64,000 nucleotides of DNA from the NCBI GenBank assembly GCA_000024525.1, contig CP001769.1, positions 2,404,001-2,468,000 of the forward strand, in the 5' to 3' direction. This DNA is from Spirosoma linguale DSM 74 (GTDB lineage: Bacteria > Bacteroidota > Bacteroidia > Cytophagales > Spirosomataceae). Position 1 is the stretch's first letter; each line of letters starts with the position of its first letter. A model generated the notes under the pieces. It saw only the letters and a program-made list of their open reading frames with translations. It searched no databases and was not told the DNA's origin. Positions 46,388 through 56,050 of this stretch are shown here, piece after piece. The position numbers and the translations under genes were made by a program.

Positions 46388-46743
46388 GTTTAGGGGGTGT
46401 CAGACCGATAATCCCACTTGTGTATTCATGCATAGAAGCCAGGCTATTCATTGACGTTTTGTTAACCGTTTATTCGGCAGACTCACTAAATACATGAAAC
46501 TGGGTTTGTATAACGAACCCAAAGTAAACTGAACAGGAAAAATATTTATGGGGGTTCTACGCTACCCGATATGAGTCCAAACAGGCAGAGTTTACACCAC
46601 CGTAATCCCGAAAAATAGGCCTAATTTGTTCATTTAAAGGGATTTTATACAACAAATACGAACTGTGAATGAATATGTATTGTTAAGCATGTATACCCCC
46701 TCCTGCGACACTAAAATCTCCTGCCTAGTTTTGGCGTATATAT

Positions 46744-46782
46744 ACTGACTTGCATAAGTCAGTGCTTTTGCGTCTATATTTG
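46744..46782 (+). promoter_or_regulatory. topA promoter with palindrome over the -33 region
   Basis: TATATTTG at 46775-46782 is an exact -7 element. The palindrome ACTGACTT-gcat-AAGTCAGT (46744-46763) covers the expected -33 position and would block RNA polymerase if bound. The ATG is 53 bases further. Confidence 0.5.
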
Positions 46783-46835
46783 ACCTGATTCGAGGGAGAA
46801 AAGGAGCGGAGAGAATATCAACCTGACCATTAATT

Positions 46836-49520
46836 ATGTCGAAAAACTTAGTCATTGTGGAGTCGCCGGCAAAGGCAAAAACCATAGAAGGCTATCTTGG
46901 AAAAGACTTTACAGTGAAGTCCAGCTTCGGTCACGTTCGCGATTTACCCAAAGATGGGTTAGCCGTTGACGTCACCAATGGCTTCCGGCCGTCTTACGAA
47001 ATTTCGCCCGACAAGAAGAAGCTAGTCAGTGAACTTAAGTCACTGGCCAAGTCGGCAGAAGAAGTATGGCTGGCAACGGACGATGACCGCGAAGGGGAAG
47101 CTATTTCGTGGCACCTGAAAGAAGCTCTCGGTCTGCGCGACAACACCAAACGGATCGTCTTCCGCGAAATTACCAAGAATGCGATTTTGAACGCCATCAA
47201 ATCGCCCCGCACCATTGATGTTGATCTAGTGAACGCCCAGCAGGCCCGCCGGGTGCTCGACCGTCTGGTTGGCTACGAACTTTCGCCGGTTCTGTGGCGG
47301 AAGATCAAAGGCGGCAGTACAGGTCTGTCGGCTGGTCGGGTGCAGTCCGTTGCGTTGCGGCTCGTGGTCGAGCGCGAACGGGAGATCGACAAGCACTCGG
47401 CTAAATCGTCGTTTAAAGTGACGGCGCAGTTTATTGTCGACGGCAACAAAGTGCTGAACGCCGAACTACCCAAGAACTTCGCCACGGCTGCTGAAGCCCG
47501 GGCTTTTCTGGAAGCCTGCGTTGGGGCGACGTTTACCATCAAAAATCTGGAGACACGCCCTGCAAAGAAATCGCCCGCTCCGCCCTTCACGACCTCTACC
47601 CTGCAACAGGAATCGTCGCGCAAGCTGAGTTACTCGGTCGATCGTACCATGCGGATCGCCCAGAACCTATACGAAGCCGGTAAAATTTCGTACATGCGTA
47701 CCGACTCAACCAATCTTTCGCAGGAAGCCATTGATAAGGCTGTTGCGGAAATCGGCACTGAGTTTGGCGAAAAATACATCCAGACCCGGCAGTTCAAGAC
47801 CAAGAATGAATCGGCACAGGAGGCCCACGAAGCCATCCGTCCGACAAACTTCAACGACCGAAGTGCCGGGGGCGACCGCGACCAGAAGCGTTTGTACGAA
47901 CTGATCTGGAAACGGGCAATAGCCTCCCAAATGGCCGATGCACAGCTCGAACGGACCACCGTAACGATTGGCATACGCTTCGCCAACGGCGCGACTACCA
48001 CCTTTCAAACGAACGTAGACGATAGCCCGTTTGTCGAAACCCCTGAGGCTATAGCGCCAAACCGGTCATTCCCGAACGAACTAGTGGCGCAGGGCGAGGT
48101 TATCAAGTTTGACGGCTTCCTGCGCGTTTATCTGGAATCGAAAGATGATGAGGACGACGAAGACGCCAAAGGCATGCTGCCTCCGCTGAATATCGGCCAG
48201 GGGCTCAATCTGGGTCAGATGAAAGCGACGGAGAAATTTACCCGTCCGCAGCCTCGCTACGCCGAAGCATCGCTTGTAAAGAAACTGGAAGAAATGGGCA
48301 TCGGTCGTCCTTCAACCTACGCACCGACTATTTCGACCATCGTCAACCGGGGCTACGTTACCAAACAGGATAAGCCCGGCCAGGAACGGAAATATACGGA
48401 ATACACGCTGCAACAGAATCAGATCAGCGAAACCAGCGGAAAGGAAACCTACGGCTCCGAAAAGGCCAAGCTCTTCCCGACCAATACCGGCATTGTTGTA
48501 AACGACTTTCTGGTCGAATACTTCCCCGACATCGTGGATTACAAATTCACGGCTACTGTTGAGAAGGAATTTGATGAGATTGCCGATGGACGGATGAACT
48601 GGCAAACGATGCTTCAGGATTTCTACGGCGATTTCCATAAAAACATCGAAGATATTCAGGGCTCGTCGGTAGTCGCCTTTAAAACCGGTGCCCGCGATCT
48701 GGGCATCGACCCCCGTTCGGGCAAGAAAATATCGGCCCGGCTGGGTAAATACGGTGCTTATGCTCAAATCGGCGAATCGACCGACGACGAGAAGCCCCAG
48801 TATGCCAACCTGCGCGATGGTCAATTGATTGAAACGATTACCTTGCAGGAAGCTCTCGATCTGTTCTCGCTGCCGCGCGAAGTTGGTTTCTTCGAAGACA
48901 AACCGATGACCATCGGAATCGGAAAATTCGGGCCGTATGTGAAGCATGACGATAAATACGTGTCGCTCACCAAAGAAGACGATCCCTACACGATTGACGA
49001 AAGCCGGGCCATTCAGCTCATTCAGCAAAAACGAGCCGAAGCCGTTAGTGAAGCTCTGGGCGAATTTGAAGGCAAGATGGTATCGACGGGCAAAGGACGA
49101 TTTGGGCCGTATGTCAAGTTTGAAGACAAATACGTGTCGCTACCGCGCAACGAATCCCTCGCCGGCTTGACCTTGGAACGAGCCATTGAACTGATCCAGG
49201 CCAAGCGCGTTGTGGAAGCCAACAAATACATTAAGGAGTTCCCGGAGAATCCGGCCGTGAAGGTCATCAACGGACAATACGGACCTTATCTGGCTATCGG
49301 CAAACGAAACGTCAAAATCCCGAAAGACGTGGACCCCGCTTCGCTAACCCTTGAGGATTGCCTGAAACTGGGTGGTGACGAACCAGCCGCCAAGGCCCCG
49401 GCCAAGAAGGCTGCTGCAACGAAAGCAACAGCCACAAAGGCAGCGGCAAAACCAAAAGCAACGGCCACCGCGACCAAAAAACCGGCCGCAACGGCGAAAA
49501 AGGCGGTCACGAAAAAATAA
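46836..49520 (+). CDS. topA: DNA topoisomerase I (type IA)
   Basis: 894 residues. TopA relaxes negative supercoils. The Toprim domain begins at the N-terminus (NLVIVESPAKAKTIEGYLG, with DDDREGEAISWH). The catalytic tyrosine is Tyr286 in ISYMRTDSTNLS. Instead of zinc fingers, the C-terminal third has repeats of the GKFGPYVKHDDKYVSL type (about 620-840). It ends in a Lys/Ala/Thr-rich basic tail of about 45 residues that probably binds DNA. A single-gene unit. Confidence 0.98.
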   Translation: MSKNLVIVESPAKAKTIEGYLGKDFTVKSSFGHVRDLPKDGLAVDVTNGFRPSYEISPDKKKLVSELKSLAKSAEEVWLATDDDREGEAISWHLKEALGLRDNTKRIVFREITKNAILNAIKSPRTIDVDLVNAQQARRVLDRLVGYELSPVLWRKIKGGSTGLSAGRVQSVALRLVVEREREIDKHSAKSSFKVTAQFIVDGNKVLNAELPKNFATAAEARAFLEACVGATFTIKNLETRPAKKSPAPPFTTSTLQQESSRKLSYSVDRTMRIAQNLYEAGKISYMRTDSTNLSQEAIDKAVAEIGTEFGEKYIQTRQFKTKNESAQEAHEAIRPTNFNDRSAGGDRDQKRLYELIWKRAIASQMADAQLERTTVTIGIRFANGATTTFQTNVDDSPFVETPEAIAPNRSFPNELVAQGEVIKFDGFLRVYLESKDDEDDEDAKGMLPPLNIGQGLNLGQMKATEKFTRPQPRYAEASLVKKLEEMGIGRPSTYAPTISTIVNRGYVTKQDKPGQERKYTEYTLQQNQISETSGKETYGSEKAKLFPTNTGIVVNDFLVEYFPDIVDYKFTATVEKEFDEIADGRMNWQTMLQDFYGDFHKNIEDIQGSSVVAFKTGARDLGIDPRSGKKISARLGKYGAYAQIGESTDDEKPQYANLRDGQLIETITLQEALDLFSLPREVGFFEDKPMTIGIGKFGPYVKHDDKYVSLTKEDDPYTIDESRAIQLIQQKRAEAVSEALGEFEGKMVSTGKGRFGPYVKFEDKYVSLPRNESLAGLTLERAIELIQAKRVVEANKYIKEFPENPAVKVINGQYGPYLAIGKRNVKIPKDVDPASLTLEDCLKLGGDEPAAKAPAKKAAATKATATKAAAKPKATATATKKPAATAKKAVTKK

Positions 49521-49549
49521 GCCGCTCCCAATTCAACAGACGGTGCCCA

Positions 49550-49572
49550 AAACCTTCCCTACCGGAAGGTTT
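49550..49572 (+). terminator. Intrinsic terminator of topA
   Basis: 9-bp stem (49550-49558 with 49564-49572), 5-base loop, then a long T-rich run. Confidence 0.8.
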
Positions 49573-49648
49573 TTGTTTTTTAACCCCTTTCCGCAAAATC
49601 ATTGCTATTTTGCCAGCTAAACCATAGCCCAGTTGCTTTTACCCCCGC

Positions 49649-51937
49649 ATGAAACATCTGCTTTTTCTGCTTCTCCTGTCCAGTACTGTCTTTGCCCAAT
49701 CTGAAAACGAATACAACCTTATTCCCTTTCCTGCCCGGTTTTCAGGGCAAAACGGCCAGTTTTCCCTCTCGGCAACAACCCGAATCGTCGTATCAGACCC
49801 AACGGTAAAGGCGGTTGCCCAGACATTTGCCAGTCAGGTCAAAGCCGCTACGGGCATTACCCTTACCGTAGCGTCGGCCAGTCCGGCACTGGCCAAAGGC
49901 GCAAATATTTTCTTTACCCTGAACAAAAAACTCACCCTAGGCGACGAGGGCTATAAACTGACCGTTACCCCTACCCGTGTTCTGGCCGAAGCCTCGACAC
50001 CCAAAGGGTTGTTTTATGCGGCCCAGACGATACGGCAATTGATACCTGCCGGTGCATCGTCTACTGCCGCGCTGCCTGCCTGCGCCATTACGGACAAACC
50101 GCGATTTGGCTACCGGGGCCTAATGCTCGATGTAGGGCGTCATTTTATGCCGGTTGCATTCGTCAAGAAGTTCATCGACCTGATGGCAATGCACAAACAG
50201 AACACCTTTCACTGGCATCTGACCGAAGATCAGGGCTGGCGAATCGAAATAAAGAAGTATCCTAAATTAACGCAGATCGGTAGCAAACGAGCCGAATCCA
50301 TTGTCGGTCAGTATTATCAGAACTACCCCCAGCAGTTTGACGGTAAACCCGTTTCGGGATTCTACACGCAGGAGGAAATTAAAGATGTGGTCCGGTACGC
50401 GCAGAGCCGGTTTGTGACCATTATTCCCGAAATTGAAATGCCCGGTCATGCTCAGGCTGCCCTGGCCGCGTACCCTGAGCTGGGCTGCGACCCCGCCAAA
50501 GGTTATCAGGTATTCACAAAATGGGGCGTTTCGGAAGACGTGTACTGCCCGTCGGAGAAAACGTTTACGTTCCTGCAGGACGTGTTGACGGAAGTCATCG
50601 CCTTGTTTCCGGGAAAATACATTCACATTGGGGGCGATGAGTGCCCCAAAACGGCCTGGAAACAAAGTGCCTTCTGCCAGGAGCTGATGAAGAAGAACAA
50701 TCTGAAGGATGAGCATGAACTCCAGAGTTATTTTATCCGGCGTGTTGAAAAGTTCCTGAACAGCAAAGGCCGCTCCATCATCGGCTGGGACGAAATTCTG
50801 GAGGGCGGACTGGCCCCCAATGCGACCGTGATGAGCTGGCGCGGTACCGAAGGCGGCATTGCCGCGGCCAAACAGAAGCATAACGTGATCATGACACCCG
50901 GCGGCACCTGCTACCTCGACCATTATCAGGGGAATCCGGCCACCGAGCCGCTCGCCATTGGCGGCTATCTACCCCTCGACAAAGTTTACGGCTATGAGCC
51001 CATGCCTACCGAACTGACGGACGCCGAGCAGAAATACGTGCTGGGTGTACAGGGGAACATCTGGACAGAATACATGCCCACGTCGGAATCTGTCGAGTAC
51101 ATGGCATTTCCCAGAGCCATCGCCTTAGCTGAGATCGGCTGGATGCAAGCGGGCACGCATAATTTTGAGGATTTTAGCCAGCGACTCAAAAATCACCTGC
51201 CCCGGCTTAAAAACGTGAACTATGCCAAACGCCTGTTCGACATTACGGCCAGTACACAAGCCGGTGATCAGGGCCAGATTCAGGTCGTTCTGAAAAAACT
51301 GGACAGCGATAGCCGAATCGTTTATACGACCAATGGGAAAGAACCGAATGAGCAAAGTCCCGAATACATTGGCCCCATTACACTGACCAAGACAACGACT
51401 ATTCGGGCTAAGACATGGACTGGTGGGCAGCCAACCGGCGGCCAGCTTACCCAAACGTTTGTGTTGCACAAAGGCAAGAACAAACCCTACACATATGGCA
51501 CACCGCTGGATAAGTACAGTGATCCAAAATCATCGAAATTAACAGATGGCGTTCGGGGTGATACCCCCCGGAGTCGGCAGGAATGGGTAAACGTGTACGG
51601 CAACGACATGGACGTTACCCTCGACCTCGGCAATGTGACGAGCGTGACCAAAGTATCGCTGAACTTCCTCAAGGTCATTCTGGAGAAAGGCTTCCCGCCA
51701 AAGTCGGTGGAAATTGCCTTGTCGAAGGATGGCAGCGACTTTAAAGAAGCCATTGCACAGCCCGTAGTGTATGAGTTAAACGGCCCCTGGGCTATTTTAC
51801 CCGTTGTTGCGGACTTCAAAACAGCCCGAGCCCGTTATGTTCGAATCCGGGCAAAGAATGCCGGTGTTTGCCCACCTGAACACCCAAATGCGGGTGAAAA
51901 AACCTGGTTTTCCATCGATGAAATTGTGGTGGAATAG
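49649..51937 (+). CDS. Beta-N-acetylhexosaminidase, GH20
   Basis: 762 residues. A signal peptide ends at about residue 16 (SSTVFAQ). A GH20b N-terminal domain (about 20-150) is followed by the catalytic barrel (about 150-510). The catalytic Asp330-Glu331 pair lies in HIGGDECPKTAWK, the family hallmark for substrate-assisted removal of terminal GlcNAc or GalNAc. After a chitobiase-type C-terminal domain (about 540-610), a discoidin-like sugar-binding domain (about 625-760) is likely. It works in the periplasm or outside. A sirtuin gene follows 44 bases later. Confidence 0.95.
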   Translation: MKHLLFLLLLSSTVFAQSENEYNLIPFPARFSGQNGQFSLSATTRIVVSDPTVKAVAQTFASQVKAATGITLTVASASPALAKGANIFFTLNKKLTLGDEGYKLTVTPTRVLAEASTPKGLFYAAQTIRQLIPAGASSTAALPACAITDKPRFGYRGLMLDVGRHFMPVAFVKKFIDLMAMHKQNTFHWHLTEDQGWRIEIKKYPKLTQIGSKRAESIVGQYYQNYPQQFDGKPVSGFYTQEEIKDVVRYAQSRFVTIIPEIEMPGHAQAALAAYPELGCDPAKGYQVFTKWGVSEDVYCPSEKTFTFLQDVLTEVIALFPGKYIHIGGDECPKTAWKQSAFCQELMKKNNLKDEHELQSYFIRRVEKFLNSKGRSIIGWDEILEGGLAPNATVMSWRGTEGGIAAAKQKHNVIMTPGGTCYLDHYQGNPATEPLAIGGYLPLDKVYGYEPMPTELTDAEQKYVLGVQGNIWTEYMPTSESVEYMAFPRAIALAEIGWMQAGTHNFEDFSQRLKNHLPRLKNVNYAKRLFDITASTQAGDQGQIQVVLKKLDSDSRIVYTTNGKEPNEQSPEYIGPITLTKTTTIRAKTWTGGQPTGGQLTQTFVLHKGKNKPYTYGTPLDKYSDPKSSKLTDGVRGDTPRSRQEWVNVYGNDMDVTLDLGNVTSVTKVSLNFLKVILEKGFPPKSVEIALSKDGSDFKEAIAQPVVYELNGPWAILPVVADFKTARARYVRIRAKNAGVCPPEHPNAGEKTWFSIDEIVVE

Positions 51938-51981
51938 CGGTATATTTAGAAAAAGAAAGAGACAGTTCTTTACCAAACTAT

Positions 51982-52689
51982 ATGTCTACTCGTAAAAAAA
52001 TAGTTGTTCTTTCGGGCGCGGGTATCAGTGCGGAAAGTGGCATTCCAACGTTTCGCGCATCGGACGGGCTGTGGGAAAACCACCGCATTGAAGATGTAGC
52101 CACCCCCGAAGCCTGGCATCGGAATCCGGCGCTGGTGCAGGACTTTTACAATCAGCGTCGCAAACAGGCCCTGAGCGTTCAGCCCAATGCAGGCCATCTG
52201 GCTTTGGTAAAGCTGGAAGAGAAATTCGACGTGACGGTCATTACCCAGAATGTAGATAACCTGCACGAAAAAGCCGGTTCGTCGAAGGTGGTCCATTTGC
52301 ATGGCGAGTTATTCAAATCCCGCTCAACGGTCGATGAGTCATTAATTTATGACATTGAGGGGTGGGAGCTTAAAGATGGCGATGTATGCGCCAAAGGCTC
52401 ACAGCTCCGTCCGCACATTGTCTGGTTTGGCGAAGCCGTTCCCATGATGGACATCGCGCTCGACATTACCGAGCAAGCCGATCTATTTATCGTTGTCGGC
52501 ACATCGCTCAACGTCTATCCGGCGGCCGGGCTGGTCTACGCTGTTCGGGAGGGCGTGCCGGTGTACGTTGTTGATCCCAGCATTCCCGACATGCACAAAA
52601 AAAATAACGTCACGTTCATTGCCGAACCGGCTACCATTGGCCTAACCCAGCTTGCTGAGCAACTCATCGCAGAAACAGATAATGCCTGA
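51982..52689 (+). CDS. cobB: Sir2-family NAD-dependent protein deacylase
   Basis: 235 residues. The NAD-binding motifs are SGAGISAESGIPTFR and TQNVDNLHEKAG; the catalytic base is His107 in LHGELFKS. GTSLNVYPAAGL completes the Rossmann fold. The zinc-binding cysteine pairs of most sirtuins are missing, as in many class III (desuccinylase-like) bacterial members. It removes acyl groups from lysines in the cytoplasm. Confidence 0.93.
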   Translation: MSTRKKIVVLSGAGISAESGIPTFRASDGLWENHRIEDVATPEAWHRNPALVQDFYNQRRKQALSVQPNAGHLALVKLEEKFDVTVITQNVDNLHEKAGSSKVVHLHGELFKSRSTVDESLIYDIEGWELKDGDVCAKGSQLRPHIVWFGEAVPMMDIALDITEQADLFIVVGTSLNVYPAAGLVYAVREGVPVYVVDPSIPDMHKKNNVTFIAEPATIGLTQLAEQLIAETDNA

Positions 52690-52717
52690 ATGAACGGGCA
52701 GATTTGATTGCCAGACA

Positions 52718-52752
52718 AAAAGCCGCTTCCTGTAACTCAGGAAGCGGCTTTT
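52718..52752 (+). terminator. Terminator of cobB
   Basis: Perfect 15-bp stem (52718-52732 with 52738-52752) with a 5-base loop, flanked by A and T runs. Confidence 0.85.
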
Positions 52753-52811
52753 CTAGCTAAAAATAGCCCGATGATAGCCTAAGCAATCAGATTCCCGGTG
52801 TTACCAACCAG

Positions 52812-53192
52812 TCAATTTGACATCACTTTTGTCCACAACGAATTAATTCGCTTGCTGGGATGGGGCAACAAGCCCGGCGAGATGTAGGACTGCCGAAGTA
52901 ATACCTGCCGGACACAGGTTTCCAACTCGGTCAGATCGCAGTCGCACGACAATAACCCTTTAACATGATCGGGGAGAGAATCAGACACCGAGACCGATGC
53001 AGTGAGCAACCAGATCTGGCACCCATACGACGGCATAAACGATGGCCTGGGTAACTTATCTGTCAATAAAACGGTCGACGGCCAATCTGCCGGTCGTATT
53101 GTTTCCCGAGTTTCGACCCGGAAACCTTTACTTTGTAAGAATTAGGTTAAAAGGCTTTGCTGGAGCCGCTGGCTCATGTCGAGTACTAGCAT
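52812..53192 (-). pseudogene. Broken receiver-domain (response-regulator-like) gene
   Basis: Read from ATG 53192 on the minus strand, a continuous frame of 126 residues, the size of one receiver domain, is broken only by TAA at codon 17 (53142-53144). After the stop the frame continues FLQSKGFRVETRETIRP, VLLTDKLPRPSF, QIWLLTASVSVSD and ELETCVRQVLLRQSYISPGL, the pattern of a receiver domain of a LuxR-type regulator without its DNA-binding part. The conserved lysine seems lost as well. A single C-to-T change from CAA would explain the stop. A restart at TTG 53066 could make a fragment, but this looks dead. Confidence 0.6.
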
Positions 53193-53425
53193 ATCGGTGA
53201 ATGTGAAGGTAACAACAGACAAATAACAACTTTTCACCTGTAGACGCGTTCTGCTTAGCTTCGCCACAACTAATTAGAAAAATATTGCCGATTTCCTGAC
53301 CGCAAACGCCTGTCTGTCAACCGGCTGACAATTCATTTTCCCCTAGTTTCGGCCTGAACCTCACTTAAGAAGAAAAGATAGTGAGATGGTCAGCGAGGGT
53401 TAGTATCTTACCCATCATATGAACT

Positions 53426-53902
53426 ATGGCCATGACAAAGATGCGAGCGTTGACCTTTGTACTTGTTTTAATTTTTCTAAGCAATGTGACCCCGTTAAAT
53501 TCTATTTTAAAGATTGTTAGCGGAGACACCATAGTGCCGGGAATGAGCGAAAGCTTCTATATTACCAAAGACCTGAAGTATATTTATCAGGGTAATTTAA
53601 GCGACACGCTTAAAAATTCTTGTTATATACAGTACAAGGCACTTTCTCCAGCATCAGGTACTAATCTGTATAGGCTTCAGCCCATTGAGCCCTGGAAGTT
53701 CTGGAGATGGAAGGAGTACCTATTCGAAGAAAAGTGGAAGCAGCCCTATCAAAATGTATCTGAAAGAGAATTAAAACAAGCACTTTATTCTTTTTCAAAG
53801 GCTTACCAGTCTCCGGATGGAACACTTTCATGTAGTCAGCCTGCGAGTTCCCTGAAAAGTCGAATTGATCCATGGGGTGAAAACAGGCTGCTTCTTGAGT
53901 AG
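53426..53902 (+). CDS. Secreted or anchored protein of unknown family
   Basis: 158 residues. The N-terminus has a hydrophobic segment (about 8-22) after Met-Ala-Met-Thr-Lys, fitting a signal peptide or anchor; ATG codons at 53432 and 53441 are alternative starts. The rest has no domain I recognise; PWKFWRWKEYLFEEKWKQPY is notably aromatic and basic. Lower GC and plain codon use than neighbours suggest recent acquisition or weak expression. Upstream (53193-53425) no gene is visible. Confidence 0.55.
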   Translation: MAMTKMRALTFVLVLIFLSNVTPLNSILKIVSGDTIVPGMSESFYITKDLKYIYQGNLSDTLKNSCYIQYKALSPASGTNLYRLQPIEPWKFWRWKEYLFEEKWKQPYQNVSERELKQALYSFSKAYQSPDGTLSCSQPASSLKSRIDPWGENRLLLE

Positions 53903-53925
53903 CCTGAAATCCGGGATTTCACAGG
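53903..53925. terminator. Short hairpin between convergent genes
   Basis: CCTGAAATC-cgg-GATTT-ca-CAGG forms a compact 9-bp stem with a 2-base bulge between two convergent stops only 26 bases apart. Confidence 0.4.
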
Positions 53926-53928
53926 TAG

Positions 53929-55965
53929 TTACCGAACCAGCGGAAATTGAGAAATGCGTAAAGTAGTACAACCATAAGGTATTAAGATAATTTCCTCTTC
54001 CTGCTTTGCCGTCTCCAGGCCGTTTGTCAGGCTGTAGGGAATGGGGCCGGTCATGTCATTGTACAGTTGCCAGGAAGGTATCCGGCGAGCCTTCACCCGT
54101 ATTTCTGATGGTGCATTTGTAGGATTCCACGGGAAAGCAGCTACCGCTCCTTTCTGTATAACGTTTACAGCCTGCTCTAGTTTATCCTCAGGAACAGCTA
54201 CCAGACCAAAATTCCAGGGTGACGACGACCGCACTTCGGTGTATTCATTTCCGTAATTGATCGGGTCTCTGTCATTTTTTACCGTTTTTGCTTCTTCCTC
54301 CATTTTCAGCGCATACGTCAGCGGGCCGCGCTCTATGGAGACTGAATTCTCGTACCAGGTGTTTTTCATAACGTGCATCGGCAGGTGAAGCTCAACCACA
54401 TCCCCTGACTTCCAGCTACGGTTAACCGTCACAATCTGATTGCCGGTAGTTTCTTTCCAGACACGGCCATTTACGGTAATAGTTGCTTTCGTACACCAGG
54501 CTGGAATGCGCATGTGAAATGGAAAGGCCAGCGATGTAGCCTGCTTATCCGTCGTCAATGTGAACTTGATTGTCTCGTCGAAGGGATAATTGGTTTCTTC
54601 AGTAAACGTGACCGCATTTCCACCCGCTACCTGGGCATTTACTTCGCTGGGCGAAAAAACCAGTGCCGCCAATCCTTTGTCGGGGGTGGCATACCACAGG
54701 TTTTGGGTAAACTTGGGCCATCCCTGGTGCATATTTGACGTGCAGCAGGGATAGCCCGTCAGCAGGCCCATACACACATCCGTCCCGCCGTGATTCTGGT
54801 CAAAGTTCCGAACGTGCCGCGTAAGCATCACCTGATTAGCCTGTTGAAAATACTGCCGACCCATAAAGTCGTCGGTAACCTGCGCCGGTAAGGCATTGAA
54901 AGCGATTTTCTCCAGTTGGTCGGCATACGCCACCCGACCGGTAATATTCAGCATACTTTCCAGACTGAACATCATCTCGACGGCACTGCACAATTCCGAA
55001 CCCTGCGTTGGGTTATTTCCATGGAGCGCTTCGTCGCCCCCGTACAGGCCATGCGCCATACCGTTAAAATGACGTAAATCGGCAAGGCCTTTATCAACCG
55101 CTTTCACGTATTTTTGGTCCGGGTGCTGCTGGTAATAGATCAGCGGTTCTTTGAATCCCTGCGCCAGATTGACACAATGGATACTCCCCTGCTGGCTCAA
55201 CAGGTTGGTGTTTAGAAAGCTGTTGGTATAATCGAACGTTTGTTTGTGCAGCAGATCGGCCAGTTGTAACAGGAAGGCATCGCCCGTATGGTTGTAGAGC
55301 CAGTAAACGACCATCAGATTGTCACCGCCCCGGTACCGCGCCCAGAACGTCCAGTGGTCGAGTGGGTGCTTCGGCAATTCCCGCAACTGGTATTTGAAAT
55401 AGTTGGTCATCAGCTTGATAACCCGCTGATCCTGAGTTGCCGAATAGTATTGCTTCAGAATCTTGAGCATCACCATCTTGGGCCACCAGTCCTGACAGTT
55501 GTCCCGCTGCACGCCCGCTTCCTGCGGATAATCGGTTAAGGGGCCGAAGTAGCCATTGGATTGTTGGCTGTTAATGGCCCACTCTACCCAGGGTTTCACT
55601 TTAGCAATCAATTCCGGGTCATTGAGAATATACGCCAGCGGCAAAAGCCCGTCGATCCAGTATGGCCCGCGTTCCCACTGGTCACCATCGCCCCCCAGCC
55701 AGCCATTTCGTTTGCCCATAACGAGGGGGTAAAGCTCATCGAGCCGTCCCGATGCACCCGTTTTTTGCCGGAGCAGCATTTCCTTTAACCAACCCTGCGG
55801 CCTGATGGCCCCCAACGGTAACTCAATGTAGGGATTGGGCTTCAAGGGGGCTCTGTTGGTAACATATCCGGCAAAAGGAGCAGATTTCTTCGGGCTTTTG
55901 GCCTGGGCAAGAATACCGTTTTGCAGCCCCAGACAGAGCATTATGACGAGAGATACGCGCAGCAT
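53929..55965 (-). CDS. GH127-type beta-L-arabinofuranosidase-like hydrolase
   Basis: 678 residues with a signal peptide ending about residue 21 (GILAQ). The body matches the DUF1680/GH127 alpha/alpha-barrel: YWIDGLLPLAYIL, SNGYFGPLTDYP and SELCSAVEMMFSLE. Cys407-Cys408 in GYPCCTSNMHQGWPKF correspond to the zinc-binding, catalytic cysteine region of characterised family members. A C-terminal beta-sandwich follows. It probably releases L-arabinofuranose or a related sugar from plant glycans in the periplasm. It lies downstream of a DUF5009 gene on the same strand (85 bases). Confidence 0.88.
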   Translation of the reverse strand: MLRVSLVIMLCLGLQNGILAQAKSPKKSAPFAGYVTNRAPLKPNPYIELPLGAIRPQGWLKEMLLRQKTGASGRLDELYPLVMGKRNGWLGGDGDQWERGPYWIDGLLPLAYILNDPELIAKVKPWVEWAINSQQSNGYFGPLTDYPQEAGVQRDNCQDWWPKMVMLKILKQYYSATQDQRVIKLMTNYFKYQLRELPKHPLDHWTFWARYRGGDNLMVVYWLYNHTGDAFLLQLADLLHKQTFDYTNSFLNTNLLSQQGSIHCVNLAQGFKEPLIYYQQHPDQKYVKAVDKGLADLRHFNGMAHGLYGGDEALHGNNPTQGSELCSAVEMMFSLESMLNITGRVAYADQLEKIAFNALPAQVTDDFMGRQYFQQANQVMLTRHVRNFDQNHGGTDVCMGLLTGYPCCTSNMHQGWPKFTQNLWYATPDKGLAALVFSPSEVNAQVAGGNAVTFTEETNYPFDETIKFTLTTDKQATSLAFPFHMRIPAWCTKATITVNGRVWKETTGNQIVTVNRSWKSGDVVELHLPMHVMKNTWYENSVSIERGPLTYALKMEEEAKTVKNDRDPINYGNEYTEVRSSSPWNFGLVAVPEDKLEQAVNVIQKGAVAAFPWNPTNAPSEIRVKARRIPSWQLYNDMTGPIPYSLTNGLETAKQEEEIILIPYGCTTLRISQFPLVR

Positions 55966-56050
55966 TAGATACAGAAACAGGGAGTAATTTTAAACAACAC
56001 CTTTAAGCAAACGGCTGATTATCAGGCACCAACTATTTATCAGCCAAAAA

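Noticed and set aside
29837..46440. Shared 13-mer ATGCATAGAAGCC in two intergenic regions (near 29838 and 46428)
   Set aside because: A match of this length between two places in 64 kb is expected by chance.
48312..49028. Minus-strand open frame of 238 codons opposite topA
   Set aside because: Shadow of the topA coding sequence; no family or start context.
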